Below are positions 36,201-44,382 of a DNA stretch of 54,677 nucleotides, piece after piece. Where the stretch lies: positions 1 through 54,677 of the forward strand of contig CAILLA010000269.1 in the NCBI GenBank assembly GCA_903834925.1, in the 5' to 3' direction. Both the position numbers and the translations under genes were made by a program. The notes under the pieces are model-generated. The model did not search any database. It worked only from the letters and a program-made list of their open reading frames with translations, and was not told where the DNA came from. Position 1 is the first letter of the stretch. Each line of letters starts with the position of its first letter. This DNA comes from an uncultured Schlesneria sp. (GTDB lineage Bacteria; Planctomycetota; Planctomycetia; Planctomycetales; Planctomycetaceae).

Positions 36201-36629
36201 TTTGAGTTCAACCTCGTCGGCGAAAACGCACATGGCGGAGTCGCCATTCGTGGCTTAATTAACGAAACAGTTCCCTACGAAGGCATGAGGATTTTCGACC
36301 ATCCGATAATAAAGCTCTGGAATCACGCGAAAGGGAATGAAGTCACGGGTACGGCTAATTGGGTCAAAAGCACTGATGTTCCGGTTCGACCGAACGTCGC
36401 TCTCGAACTGGGACCGGACATTTGGCACAAGATGGAAGTCTGGGTTCAGGGCGATCACTGTACGGCCAAGGTTGGTGAGACGCAGATTGTTGACCTGACG
36501 CTCGACCGGCTAAAAACGAACGCATTTACTCCTGCCCTTGATCGCCCCAACGGTAAAATCGGCTTTCAAATCAATACGGGTACTCTTCGTCTTCGGAAAA
36601 TCGAGGTCAAGGAGTTGGGATCGAAGTGA
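33228..36629 (+). CDS. Membrane Ser/Thr kinase with LRR and DUF1080 (LamG-like) sensor
   Basis: The 1133 residues run from a disordered N-terminus to a Hanks kinase (~64-330: GRGQMG, ALKV, HRDLKPEN, MDFG, SPEQ). One transmembrane helix follows at ~395-412 (LVGAGACLLVLAVILFF). The extracytoplasmic part holds about eleven short leucine-rich repeats of ~23 residues built on 'VSDLSPLKGM-L--L' (~640-870) and a C-terminal DUF1080/3-keto-disaccharide hydrolase-like domain (~935-1133). This is a receptor kinase design: the LRR and LamG-like domains would detect a ligand outside and signal inwards. No ligand can be named. It leads a plus-strand run of cargo genes. Confidence 0.92.
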   Translation: MAESPKRRADLSQSEASHSQADNSKVTKPVQPASPPTSETARAADSVPAPIGPFATLPMRFGRYEIRKELGRGQMGAVYLAKDVELDRLVALKVARISASGSAKILKRMEVEAKAAAKIDHPLICKVYDAGEIDGIRFIALQYIEGENLKQYMKRVGSKRPAEEAVRLVLQILRALEAAHAQGVIHRDLKPENVMLNKNRDPVIMDFGLARRTIASSNAGLTQGMIVGTAAYMSPEQTTGKAEEIDHRSDIYAVGVMLFEMLTGEWPFTGGMFEVMGKKCVQEPPSPLNIDSTLNPKLAAVCHKMIAKNKVDRFVACAEVIIAIESVNSSTESPIQAKDESAKTESPFSFDFTNEPQAALSNRKASKSVSKKNGVLHKPTFDVFTFATRYWTGATPVVRRAALVGAGACLLVLAVILFFPTPHGVVKIEIDDPTLKVKFQGSTITVDNDNQPIHVTATARHTLEVLQNNVTVESATRELTLKKGESRILKVTLLDGKIIVVDGDSPSVAPLQKTLERILDGPIVLEPVVPPVDRSQNVELSRDAPLTIGFETPAFQRWTNEVAALPAEKQVEAVSKKLQELNPGFDGKLFGIEMTGTPKIENGHVKTMCFFADDIIDISPVRVLKELDSLWCNGSSTGKGKVSDLSPLKGMKLRQLRCIHTQVSDLSPLGEMTSLDYLHVSDTKVSNLSPLEGLRLGTFHCGGTPIKDLTPLKGIPLHALSIDRSQVSDLSPLKGLKLRYIDFGATQVADLSPLNDMPLVEVRFGGTPVFNLSPLREMRSLKVIRCPATTVADLSPLKGLNLSVVDIWKTAVSDLSPLREMKLTYLDIYNTKVSDLSPLQGQPLAILRCRETAVSDLSPLRGMPLTEITLASKNIDIGMDVLRPMETLKTIKVNDKHMSPDEFWKRYDAGEFGKPAGGHVLKMREASAVEQPRENSWKILFNSKNLTGWTVDGGTSSQWSVEGGEIVGRSQSYKTRCYVLADGQYADYVMRFEFNLVGENAHGGVAIRGLINETVPYEGMRIFDHPIIKLWNHAKGNEVTGTANWVKSTDVPVRPNVALELGPDIWHKMEVWVQGDHCTAKVGETQIVDLTLDRLKTNAFTPALDRPNGKIGFQINTGTLRLRKIEVKELGSK

Positions 36630-36815
36630 GACGATGCGATTCTGCAATTTCAAATCAAATTGCAGAACTTTTTTTGACAAGACGCTGGAATAATCAGGTA
36701 CTTTGCATTTTCATTGGCAAGATTTCAGAATTCTTGTCGGGTCAGGGATCGCGTTTCGTATTTACCTGTGCCATTCGATGTTTGGTTTATAGTTTCGTAA
36801 GTCTTGGAAGTGTTG

Positions 36816-38186
36816 ATGTCAATCAAACTCACTTTTGAACGCCAAACGCTGTCGTTTCATACCGATGCTGTCGGGATCGGTCGCGATCCCGATAATCAGG
36901 TGGCGTTTCCAAATGACTCGCGGCTCGCGCTGCAACACGCGATTCTGCGTTGTGTGAATGGTCGGTGGATTGTCGAGTCACGAGATGGCGGACCAATCCG
37001 GATCGGTAACGGTCGTCCGTCGAAATTCGCATGGCTCAATCCCGGTGACGTGATCCATCTCACGGAGACCGGGCCGGAACTAATCTTCGAGCCTTGTTCG
37101 GATGGCACATCGGTTCCAACATCGCGGGCGGTCCCTGCGAAACCGTCCCAGCCAGCCCCGCCGACTGCTGTTGCTTCCGCAATTGCTCCTTATATTCCGT
37201 TTATTCCCGACACTGCGGCGGACGCGGCCATTGAAAAACGGAAACAAGACAATGACAGCATTTCCGCCCATCTTGGTCCGCACGCTCCGCAACCCGTCCC
37301 AGCAAAGGTCATTACACAGAATTCCATCGATGATGTTTTGGAATCCAGATCCAACCCGTTGATCCTGTTGGTCGCCTTCGCAATGTTGACGATCGTTGTC
37401 GTCGCGGGTTTGGCCATGATCAGTCGTGGAGTTGGAACCGCCAGCTCCGAGACTTCTGGTTCCATCGCTGGTTTGCCAGGCAATAAGGTGACTGATCTTA
37501 ATCCAGGTACCTCAACGCTCCAACCGCTCCCTGAGAATCCCCGCCCCGATCAGATGACTCCTGGACCCGATCCATCGGATTTTCTCGTTCTGATTGGTTT
37601 CGGTGATTTGAAGGCAGGTGATCGACCGGTTGTCTTGGGCGTTGGTTGGCTGTGGGACGACCGAACGGCGGTCACATCACGCGCAATCGGGACCGCGATC
37701 GAGATGCTCGCAAAGCCTGAAGGCTCTCCCCGACAAGGATGTGTTATTCACGGCGAGTGGAACGAGGTTGTCGAAGTTCTACATCCTTCGGCATGCAAGG
37801 AGATTTCGATTTTGCGAGTGAAAGGATCATTTACTCTGTCCAGAGCGGCCCGCAATCAGTGGCGAAGAGTAAATGCGGCAGAAATTGAACCTCAACGATT
37901 GTCGGGAAAGCGATTTCACTATCATTCTTATGATCCGCTTCCTCGTCCGGCGGATACTCCCGAAAGCTACGATTTGCCTTTGTGCGAATACGACCGTAAC
38001 GTCTGCCACTTGAATCGGGAACAGGTTCGGTTGGAAAATAAATCGCATGAATATTTGCTCGAATCAACCAGTCTCGCCCGAGGAGGATTTGTAGTCGATG
38101 AGAACAACAAGGTCGTGGGAATGGTCCCACTTTATTCACCGATTATCTGGACGGAAACATTGGAACGCGTTCTGAGCCCCAATTAG
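36816..38186 (+). CDS. FHA membrane protein with degenerate trypsin-like domain
   Basis: A 456-residue protein with an N-terminal FHA domain (~1-90, less conserved: no clear SxxH), a Pro-rich linker, one transmembrane helix (~181-205), and a C-terminal beta-rich domain (~255-456). The latter follows a trypsin-like plan: VLGVGWLWDDRTAVTSRAI for the His strand, EISILRV for the Asp strand, and SLARGGFV--NNKVVGMV for the Ser loop. The His is Ala or Arg and the catalytic Ser is lost (LARGG instead of GNSGG), so it should be inactive and act as a binding domain. Start chosen at the ATG after GGAAG. A substrate of the neighbouring kinases is likely but inferred. Confidence 0.78.
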   Translation: MSIKLTFERQTLSFHTDAVGIGRDPDNQVAFPNDSRLALQHAILRCVNGRWIVESRDGGPIRIGNGRPSKFAWLNPGDVIHLTETGPELIFEPCSDGTSVPTSRAVPAKPSQPAPPTAVASAIAPYIPFIPDTAADAAIEKRKQDNDSISAHLGPHAPQPVPAKVITQNSIDDVLESRSNPLILLVAFAMLTIVVVAGLAMISRGVGTASSETSGSIAGLPGNKVTDLNPGTSTLQPLPENPRPDQMTPGPDPSDFLVLIGFGDLKAGDRPVVLGVGWLWDDRTAVTSRAIGTAIEMLAKPEGSPRQGCVIHGEWNEVVEVLHPSACKEISILRVKGSFTLSRAARNQWRRVNAAEIEPQRLSGKRFHYHSYDPLPRPADTPESYDLPLCEYDRNVCHLNREQVRLENKSHEYLLESTSLARGGFVVDENNKVVGMVPLYSPIIWTETLERVLSPN

Positions 38187-38271
38187 GTTCGGATGGGGGG
38201 AACTACTCAATCGCCACGCCGAAATCCGGCAGTGGCTGGTGTTGGATCGTCATTCGCCGGAGTTTTCCACT

Positions 38272-39873
38272 ATGAAATACACATACAGATTGAATCTGCC
38301 GCTCTTGTTGCTCGGACTGACCTTCATCTGCCGCTCGGAAGTTTATGCACAATCACAGAACGAAGCCGCCGTGTTAAGGGGCGAAGGGGCATTTCTGCGA
38401 GGATTGGGTTCCTACAATTTGAATACTGCCAGAGCGGACAGCATCAATCTAAATACTATGATTCGTTGGAAGCAGGATCTTCGAAATGACCTGAAGCTCT
38501 ACCGCGAGAAACGCGAACAAGATGAAGCCAAAAAGAAGCAACGACACGCGGACGTGCGGAAACAGCAGGAGTTGCGCGAACGCCAATTGCGCCTGAACCC
38601 CTCTGCCTCGGATATACAAAACGGCCAAGCGTTGAACGCGTTGTTTTTCGATCTGGTCGATCCAGACTTCAAATCGGAGCAATGGTCATATCGTCAGATT
38701 CTGCTTCCAAAAGGGTTATCCGTCAAAGATCTGATCTTCACTTTTACGCCAATGAGCAACTCATCTCTGGCGTCCAAGGCGTTGAGTCGCGGGGTCGTCG
38801 CATTGTCCCGGCTCGAAGTCGAGGGGGATAAATGGTCGACCGTGTTGAAGCAGAATGAATTGGCCCGAGAACGCCGCGAATATGAAATCGCATACACCAG
38901 GCTACGAGACAATTTGATCAACAACCAGTCAATCAACACTGAAATTGAAGCTCTCGATGCCGCAATAAAATCTTTAAAACGCAAAGTGGATTCGGTTGTT
39001 CCCGAGGCACGAGGATTTCGAAGTCAGGGTCAGAAATACTTGAAGGAACTGTATGAGGCGACGCGGATGTTTGATGCCGAGACCGTTGATTATTCGCGTG
39101 ACATTCTCGTTGAAACAAAGGACCATGAGACGACAACGGTGTCAGAGTTGATCGGCTTTATGTTGAAATATCGACTTCAATTCGCCAGCGTCGAGAATAT
39201 TCCGCAGGGCCGAGAGTTGTATCGCGTTGTCTATGATTTACTACATAAACAAATGGAGGCGTTAACGGGGCCCACCCAACCGCGTGAATCGGAAATTGAC
39301 AAGATCATTCGTGAGCATGGAATCGCGTATTATTCGGCCGCCGACAAGTTGATCAGCGCTTTCGATCGGCAGGCTCGAGAACTGCAGGAATCGCCGACAC
39401 TGAAACCAGAGGAAAGGGATCTGAACGCCCAGATTTTACAAATGGAGCGAGTTCATTTTGAAGGAACCGGTACAATTCCTTTCTCGCCAATGATGCGTAA
39501 CGACGTGATCGAGTATTTAGCGGAACTCAAACGCGCGGACGAAGCTTCGTCAAGGGCTATTGCAAGTTTGAAACAGAATGACAAGGTGGCTGACAAGAAA
39601 AAGCTGATCGAACCGTCCGTCGTGGGAAAATGGGACTTTGTCAGCCAGGTCGACCGGAATTTTCGATTTACGTGGACGCTCTTCTCTAATGGTTCGATTG
39701 ATCAAGGGAGTTCCAGGTGGACATTGAATCCGTCGAATCTCGTCCTGACACATCCCAATAACAAGGCACCGGGAGGAGCGTGGGTCGATACCTGCATGAT
39801 TGAAGACAATGGACAACAGCTTACCGCCAAAAACCAATTGGGACATGCATTCAAGGCCACTCGGGTGGATTGA
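38272..39873 (+). CDS. Secreted planctomycete protein with coiled coil and lipocalin-like end
   Basis: A 533-residue secreted protein. A signal peptide (residues 1-~27, LPLLLLGLTFI) ends near VYAQS. The signature GEGAFLRGLGSYNLNTA follows, then a helical, charged part with coiled-coil segments (REKREQDEAKKKQRH) to ~440. The last ~80 residues form a GKWDFVSQ-WTLFSNGSI beta domain like a small lipocalin. It shares ~370 residues with the next gene. Families with the 'YNLNTA' signature are found in planctomycetes, probably at the envelope; function unknown. Confidence 0.82.
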   Translation: MKYTYRLNLPLLLLGLTFICRSEVYAQSQNEAAVLRGEGAFLRGLGSYNLNTARADSINLNTMIRWKQDLRNDLKLYREKREQDEAKKKQRHADVRKQQELRERQLRLNPSASDIQNGQALNALFFDLVDPDFKSEQWSYRQILLPKGLSVKDLIFTFTPMSNSSLASKALSRGVVALSRLEVEGDKWSTVLKQNELARERREYEIAYTRLRDNLINNQSINTEIEALDAAIKSLKRKVDSVVPEARGFRSQGQKYLKELYEATRMFDAETVDYSRDILVETKDHETTTVSELIGFMLKYRLQFASVENIPQGRELYRVVYDLLHKQMEALTGPTQPRESEIDKIIREHGIAYYSAADKLISAFDRQARELQESPTLKPEERDLNAQILQMERVHFEGTGTIPFSPMMRNDVIEYLAELKRADEASSRAIASLKQNDKVADKKKLIEPSVVGKWDFVSQVDRNFRFTWTLFSNGSIDQGSSRWTLNPSNLVLTHPNNKAPGGAWVDTCMIEDNGQQLTAKNQLGHAFKATRVD

Positions 39874-39938
39874 TTGGAAAACCTTGTGGTCATTCCCGAG
39901 GATCGAGACACATTAAAGCCCCGAAAGAGACCAGGCGC

Positions 39939-41030
39939 ATGCGATTCCGATGCAAATCACAAATCTTGTTCTCATCAATCGCCTTGTTCATCGCGTCTCA
40001 ACACGACGCCTTCGCGCAATTGCCGGGGACGACCGGAGTCGCACCGCGTTCAGGAGGAATTCTTCCGGGTGGAGGCGTCATTTTGCAAGGGGAAGGCGCG
40101 GTGCTGTATGGCGAGGGGGCATTCCTTCGGGGTATGGGATCTTACAACTTGAATACCGCCGAAGCGAACGCAATCAATCTAGACACCGTGATTCGCTGGA
40201 AGCAAGATCTGCGAAATGACCAGAAACTCCAAACCGAGTTGCTCGAACGCAAAGCAACTAACAAAAGGATGAAGATAGCCGACGTCAAGAAACAGCAGCA
40301 AATGCGTGAACGACAGCTGCGGCTGACCCCAACGTCCGACGATATTCAGAACGGGTCGGCGCTCAATGCGCTCCTCTATGACTTAGCCGATCCTGATATT
40401 TCCCCCAGCGATTGGACATCAAAAGCGGTGCAGTTGCCCAAGGAACTCTCGGTCAAAGATTTTATCTTCCGGTTTACTCCGCTGAGTAATTCCACAAATG
40501 TCTCGAAAGCATTAAGCCGGGGAGTGATCGCGCTGTCGCGATTGGATGTCGAAGGAAACAAATGGCCAACCGTCATGAAACAAAAGGAACTCGACAAGGA
40601 ACGCGTGGGGTATGAGGTCGCTTATGACAAATTGCGAGTCCAGCTCATTCACGACAAATTCGACCTGAATGCGCTGATCAAAGTGGATCTGGCACTGGAT
40701 AATTTGAAGTCGAAGGTCGACTCGGCCGTCCCCAAGGATCGTGGATTCCGCGAGGAGGCATTGAAATACGTCAGCGACTTGAAGGATGCCACTCGCATGT
40801 TTGATGCAGCCACGGTCGATTACTCGAGAGAGATTCTCATAGATACAAACGGCAAAGACGCGAAGTCTGTGGGGGAGTTGATTGGATTCATGTTGAAATA
40901 CCGGCTTCAGTTTGCCAGCGCCGAACGCAGTGCAACGGGCCGAGTGCTTTATCGGCAACTTTATGAGGTGATGCAGAAGCAAGCGAACCAGCTCGGAATA
41001 AAGCCGCCTGATGAGGAACTTGCGAAATAG
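39939..41030 (+). CDS. Secreted paralogue of the previous protein, lacking its C-terminal domain
   Basis: A 363-residue protein with a signal peptide (IALFIASQHDAFAQ) and the same GEGAFLRGMGSYNLNTA signature and helical core as the gene before it. The two align almost end to end, including DIQNGSALNALLYDLADP and TVDYSREI. It stops where the longer one continues with a linker and beta domain, so it is a shorter version, either by truncation or as the ancestral form. Tandem duplication is the simplest origin. The ATG at 39939 is preferred over a more upstream in-frame start since the signal peptide follows directly. Confidence 0.8.
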   Translation: MRFRCKSQILFSSIALFIASQHDAFAQLPGTTGVAPRSGGILPGGGVILQGEGAVLYGEGAFLRGMGSYNLNTAEANAINLDTVIRWKQDLRNDQKLQTELLERKATNKRMKIADVKKQQQMRERQLRLTPTSDDIQNGSALNALLYDLADPDISPSDWTSKAVQLPKELSVKDFIFRFTPLSNSTNVSKALSRGVIALSRLDVEGNKWPTVMKQKELDKERVGYEVAYDKLRVQLIHDKFDLNALIKVDLALDNLKSKVDSAVPKDRGFREEALKYVSDLKDATRMFDAATVDYSREILIDTNGKDAKSVGELIGFMLKYRLQFASAERSATGRVLYRQLYEVMQKQANQLGIKPPDEELAK

Positions 41031-41555
41031 TTACAAACCGGTACGAAAATCGACAAGGGCGCAAGCTGCTCGCGTGCGTTTGCTTGGGTATACCTTCGTT
41101 GATCAAGGTTATCAACTGACCATTCGCGTTAAGAAGGTCAAATATATTCTTGAAGTTGAACGGTTAGCTGATCGGGAATCGTTTGAGAATCAAAAAGAAT
41201 CGCGTGATTCGTGCGCCCCATAGGCAGTCCTTCCTCTACCGATTGAGTGTTTCTATCCACGCGGAAAAGTTCGTACTGAAAAGTAGCGCGACATGCCGAA
41301 ACTCACTGCCTCACCGTTGCATTCGGGTAAGCGCACGGTGAACCAAAGGGGCGGTTTATCGCCCTTGGTTTCTGCATTCGGCGCACCCGCGAACAGATGC
41401 AGTGGGTGAGCATGTCATATTCTCCCAGAAATCCGTACATTTTTCGTCCGTCGATGAGGTGCCATCCTCTCCCATACCCTGCCCGTCGGATTTCAATCGG
41501 ACGCCCCAATAATCAGGCAAAAAAGTCAATTTGAACATCGTCAAGAGGAAAGCGT
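41031..41555. other. Gap holding an AbiEii remnant and a hairpin
   Basis: No intact gene is seen. A 63-bp AbiEii-like fragment lies at 41228-41290, and AACCAAAGGGGCG/CGCCCTTGGTT forms a hairpin at 41341-41370. The rest shows nothing recognisable. Confidence 0.5.
41228..41290 (+). pseudogene. AbiEii toxin fragment
   Basis: Translation in frame gives FLYRLSVSIHAEKFVLK, nearly the same as FLYRLSVSVHAEKLVLK in the AbiEii gene 2.2 kb downstream, at about 80 percent DNA identity. The match ends at both sides, leaving a fragment. It is too diverged to be a recent copy, so an older AbiE locus may have been lost here. Confidence 0.6.
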
Positions 41556-42077
41556 ATGGAATCTGTTCTGCGACAGACTTGGCAGGAAGACGTACTTCCG
41601 CTGCTCAAAGACCGGTCGATGGTCGCCCGCGTCGGGAGAGCTGGTCTTTTAGCCGCGTTCGGAGCGATTGTCGGTGAAGTCGCTGATCTCGCTTGTCAGT
41701 GGTACTTTCGAAAAAAGTTTGGCTTTGGAGCACGATTGGGTGGAGTGATCGGGGCAACCGCTGGAGCATTCTCGCCTGAAATCATAAATTGGGCGGCAGC
41801 TTACAATGAACTCGATGAAGGGCAGCGAGAATTCGTCGATGATCGCATTCGGATGCGAGTCGTTGCTCGGGAATTGATCGAACTACTGGGATACTTTGAA
41901 TTGGCTCCGACTGCCAGTTTGAATGAATTAAAAAGGGCGTACAAACAGAAGGTCTTGGCGTTTCACCCGGACAGAAACAAGAGTTCAGATGCACACGTAA
42001 AGATGGTGGCAATCAACGCAGCACGAGAGCGTCTTTTGGCCGCGTATGCCAGTGGACTACTGCCTTTGGCCGCGTGA
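41556..42077 (+). CDS. Membrane-associated J-domain protein
   Basis: A 173-residue protein with two hydrophobic segments (~28-48 GLLAAFGAIVGEVADLA and ~61-78 LGGVIGATAGAFS) and a C-terminal J domain (~112-165) carrying the essential HPD at 137-139. J-domain proteins recruit DnaK and stimulate its ATPase. A membrane J-protein with no substrate domain would direct DnaK to a membrane complex, possibly the kinase/FHA machinery next door; that link is inferred. AGAGGAAA precedes the ATG. Confidence 0.82.
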   Translation: MESVLRQTWQEDVLPLLKDRSMVARVGRAGLLAAFGAIVGEVADLACQWYFRKKFGFGARLGGVIGATAGAFSPEIINWAAAYNELDEGQREFVDDRIRMRVVARELIELLGYFELAPTASLNELKRAYKQKVLAFHPDRNKSSDAHVKMVAINAARERLLAAYASGLLPLAA

Positions 42078-42258
42078 AACCATCTACTTGATTGATTGTC
42101 GACAAGACGTGACGGGGTCAAATGACGTTGACGGTGTCGGCTGAGTTTTGGACGCAATTCAAAAGCCAAGGAGGAACGTTGGTCACTTGAACGGCCAATT
42201 TCGGGACGATAGGATCGCCAAACCCGTTCCAAAACAACAATTCCGAACAGGAGCTGAG

Positions 42259-42588
42259 ATGCATCAGATCTTCACCGTAATTGGTCAGATTATCCAGTGG
42301 TCAATGGCTACTCCAGCCCACCAACAAATAACACGTAGTTTGATTTTTGGGGTGAATAATGCTTACCGGAATCTGTCACCCGAAACAAAGTCAAAAGTCG
42401 ATTCGCTCGTCCTTCAAGGCTGCGGAATGCTCACGAAATTGGTGTTAGGTGACGCCGTCGATTGGGCTGGTACTCAAGCAATCAGCCAAGGGCTAAATTC
42501 TCAAGCCGTTTCAATGGTTCAGGCTGGCGTGAAAAGAGCCTCTGAAATTGGCGTTGACGCGGCCATGAAAGAAATCCACAACTCCTGA
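42259..42588 (+). CDS. Small hypothetical protein with amphipathic helices
   Basis: A 109-residue helical protein with small-residue-rich segments (GCGMLTKLVLGDAVDWAGTQ, MVQAGVKRASEIGV) that might form a membrane-active or oligomeric helix bundle. No family is recognised. AGGAG five bases before the ATG supports the start. It closes the plus-strand cargo block, 181 bp after the J-domain gene; a regulator or effector role cannot be told from sequence. Confidence 0.65.
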   Translation: MHQIFTVIGQIIQWSMATPAHQQITRSLIFGVNNAYRNLSPETKSKVDSLVLQGCGMLTKLVLGDAVDWAGTQAISQGLNSQAVSMVQAGVKRASEIGVDAAMKEIHNS

Positions 42589-42633
42589 TTGTCGGTTGCC
42601 CTTTTGTGGCGAAAGTTCCTTGCAGAAAGCCAT

Positions 42634-42662
42634 TTGACAGGCGGGCACGTCGCGTCCATAAC
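42634..42662 (+). promoter_or_regulatory. abiEi: Candidate promoter of the abiE pair
   Basis: A perfect TTGACA (-35) and CATAAC (-10, four of six) are separated by 17 bp, 29 bp before the abiEi start. An imperfect dyad (CCTCCAC ... GTGGTGG) lies between -10 and the start, matching the idea of AbiEi autorepression. Confidence 0.5.
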
Positions 42663-42691
42663 ACCTCCACATTTAATAAAGTGGTGGCAAA

Positions 42692-43309
42692 ATGGACGAC
42701 ATCTTGAATCTCACCCCGGTGAACCGAGCGAAGACATGCTTTTGGCAACGAGGGGGAATGCTCCGCATGTCGGAGGCCGTTCGGGCGGGCATTCATCGTG
42801 AAACGCTACGCCACATGGTGGAGCAAGGGCAACTGGAAATGATCAGTCGAGGACTGTACCGACTTGTCGAAGCACCACCCTCTTCGAATCCAGATCTGGT
42901 AATTGTAGCGGCGAGGGTTCCACAGGGGGTTATCTGTCTCATTTCGGCTCTCGCTTTTCACGAACTCACGACACAGATTCCACACGAGGTCTATCTGGCG
43001 ATAACTCGCAATTCAGAGCCACGTCGGCTGGAATATCCGCCAATTAGCACCTTTCGATTCAGCGACCAGTCTTTCTCTGCTGGTATTGAGACAACACATT
43101 CCGGTTCGGTAAGGCTACGAGTGTATGCTCGCGAGAAAACGCTCGCTGATTGCTTCAAGTTCCGGAATAAGATCGGACTCGACACCTGCCTGGAGGCAAT
43201 CCGCACTTACCGACAGCAACGTGGGTTTGACGCTGACGCCCTTCTACGATATGCCGCCGTCTGCCGTGTCACACGAGTCATGCGTCCTTACATCGAGGCT
43301 GTCCTGTGA
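42692..43309 (+). CDS. abiEi: AbiEi antitoxin
   Basis: This 205-residue protein matches the AbiEi family: an N-terminal winged helix (MLRMSEAVRAGIHRETLRHM, then GLYRLVEA) and a C-terminal domain that ends VTRVMRPYIEAVL. AbiEi represses the operon and counters the AbiEii nucleotidyltransferase toxin in type IV toxin-antitoxin pairs that also abort phage infection. Its stop overlaps the toxin start (GTGA). The gene is intact although the toxin is broken, so it may have become a solitary repressor. Confidence 0.88.
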   Translation: MDDILNLTPVNRAKTCFWQRGGMLRMSEAVRAGIHRETLRHMVEQGQLEMISRGLYRLVEAPPSSNPDLVIVAARVPQGVICLISALAFHELTTQIPHEVYLAITRNSEPRRLEYPPISTFRFSDQSFSAGIETTHSGSVRLRVYAREKTLADCFKFRNKIGLDTCLEAIRTYRQQRGFDADALLRYAAVCRVTRVMRPYIEAVL

Positions 43310-44219
43310 AGAAACGTGTGATTAAGGATCTGGCAGCATCGATCCGGCAAAGGCTGCTCCAGGTGGCACAAATTTCCCAACGACCGTTTCAGGAAGTTCT
43401 CCAGTACTACGCGATGGAACGCTTCCTGTATCGGCTGAGCGTTTCTGTTCATGCGGAAAAGTTGGTACTAAAGGAGCGCTGATGATGACCGTCTGGGGCG
43501 CATCCTCGAAACGCCAGACGAGGGACATTGATTTGCTCGGTCGGCTACCTAACCGTGTCGAAGACCTCGTCGGCGTCTTCCGTGACGTGTGCGGTCAGGT
43601 GGTCGAACCGGATGCGCTCGCCTTCGATCCCTCCAGCATCATCGGCATCGCAATCAAGGAAGATGCCGATTACGCAGGAGTTCGAGTCACGTTCCGTGGA
43701 TCGCTGCAAAACATCCGACTTCCGATGCAAATCGACGTGGGCTTTGGTGACATTATCATTCCCAGTGCGTCCTTGGCAGAGTATCCGACGATTTTGGCTT
43801 AGCCCGCTCCCAAACTGCAAGGCTATAGCCGGGAAACGACCATTGCTGAAAAGTTTGAAGTGACGGTCAAACTTGGGCTCCTGAACAGTCGCTTGAAGGA
43901 CTACTACGACATCTGGCTGTTGTCACGTCAATTCGATTTCGATGGGGCAATTCTGGCTTCGGCGATCGAAAAGACATTTTCAACTCGCGGAACCACCGTG
44001 ACACCAGATCCCATAGGCTTGTCACCAGCCTTCGCGACTGACGCTGCGAAAGTCGCTCAGTGGAAAGGATTTCTCCGTAAATCACGGATCGAGGGTGCGC
44101 CACTCGAACTCATCACTGTGTGCGAAGCGATCACAACATTTTTGTCCGAACCCGCAGCGGCAGTTCGCGACGGACACCTTTTCACGAGGAAGTGGCGGGC
44201 GGGCAGTTCTTGGATTTAA
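43306..44219 (+). pseudogene. abiEii: AbiEii nucleotidyltransferase toxin, broken
   Basis: Three open pieces together give a complete AbiEii: KKRVIKDLAASIRQ to LVLK, MMTVWGASSKRQTRDIDLLG (containing the nucleotidyltransferase DID), then KLQGYSRETTIAEKFE to the end. The first break is a one-base loss near 43474, turning LKGALMM into LKER-stop. The second is a TAG at 43800-43802 where relatives have CAG (QPAPKL). Two independent lesions make a sequencing error unlikely for both. Toxin activity should be lost while the antitoxin gene stays intact. Confidence 0.85.
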
Positions 44220-44233
44220 CGGCCATCTGAGAA

Positions 44234-44253
44234 TTGGTAACACTTTGGTAACA
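44234..44253 (+). repeat. Paired TTGGTAACA repeats at the right end
   Basis: TTGGTAACA at 44234-44242 and 44245-44253, again 11 bp apart, 130 bp inside the right att copy. This matches the pair at 563-582 exactly in sequence, orientation and spacing. Confidence 0.65.
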
Positions 44254-44382
44254 TGACTGGCAATATCAGCCCCATGCCAGTACAATGCCAACGTCGTCAG
44301 GAAATTGCGTAAAAGCCTAAAAAAAAGCACAAATAAACGTCATTGCATCGTGTTTCCAATATCACCCCAAAGAGGAAAAAAG

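Noticed and set aside
41011..41223. Open frame of 70 codons after the second secreted protein
   Set aside because: It begins inside the previous gene, has no ribosome binding site and leads into the AbiEii fragment.
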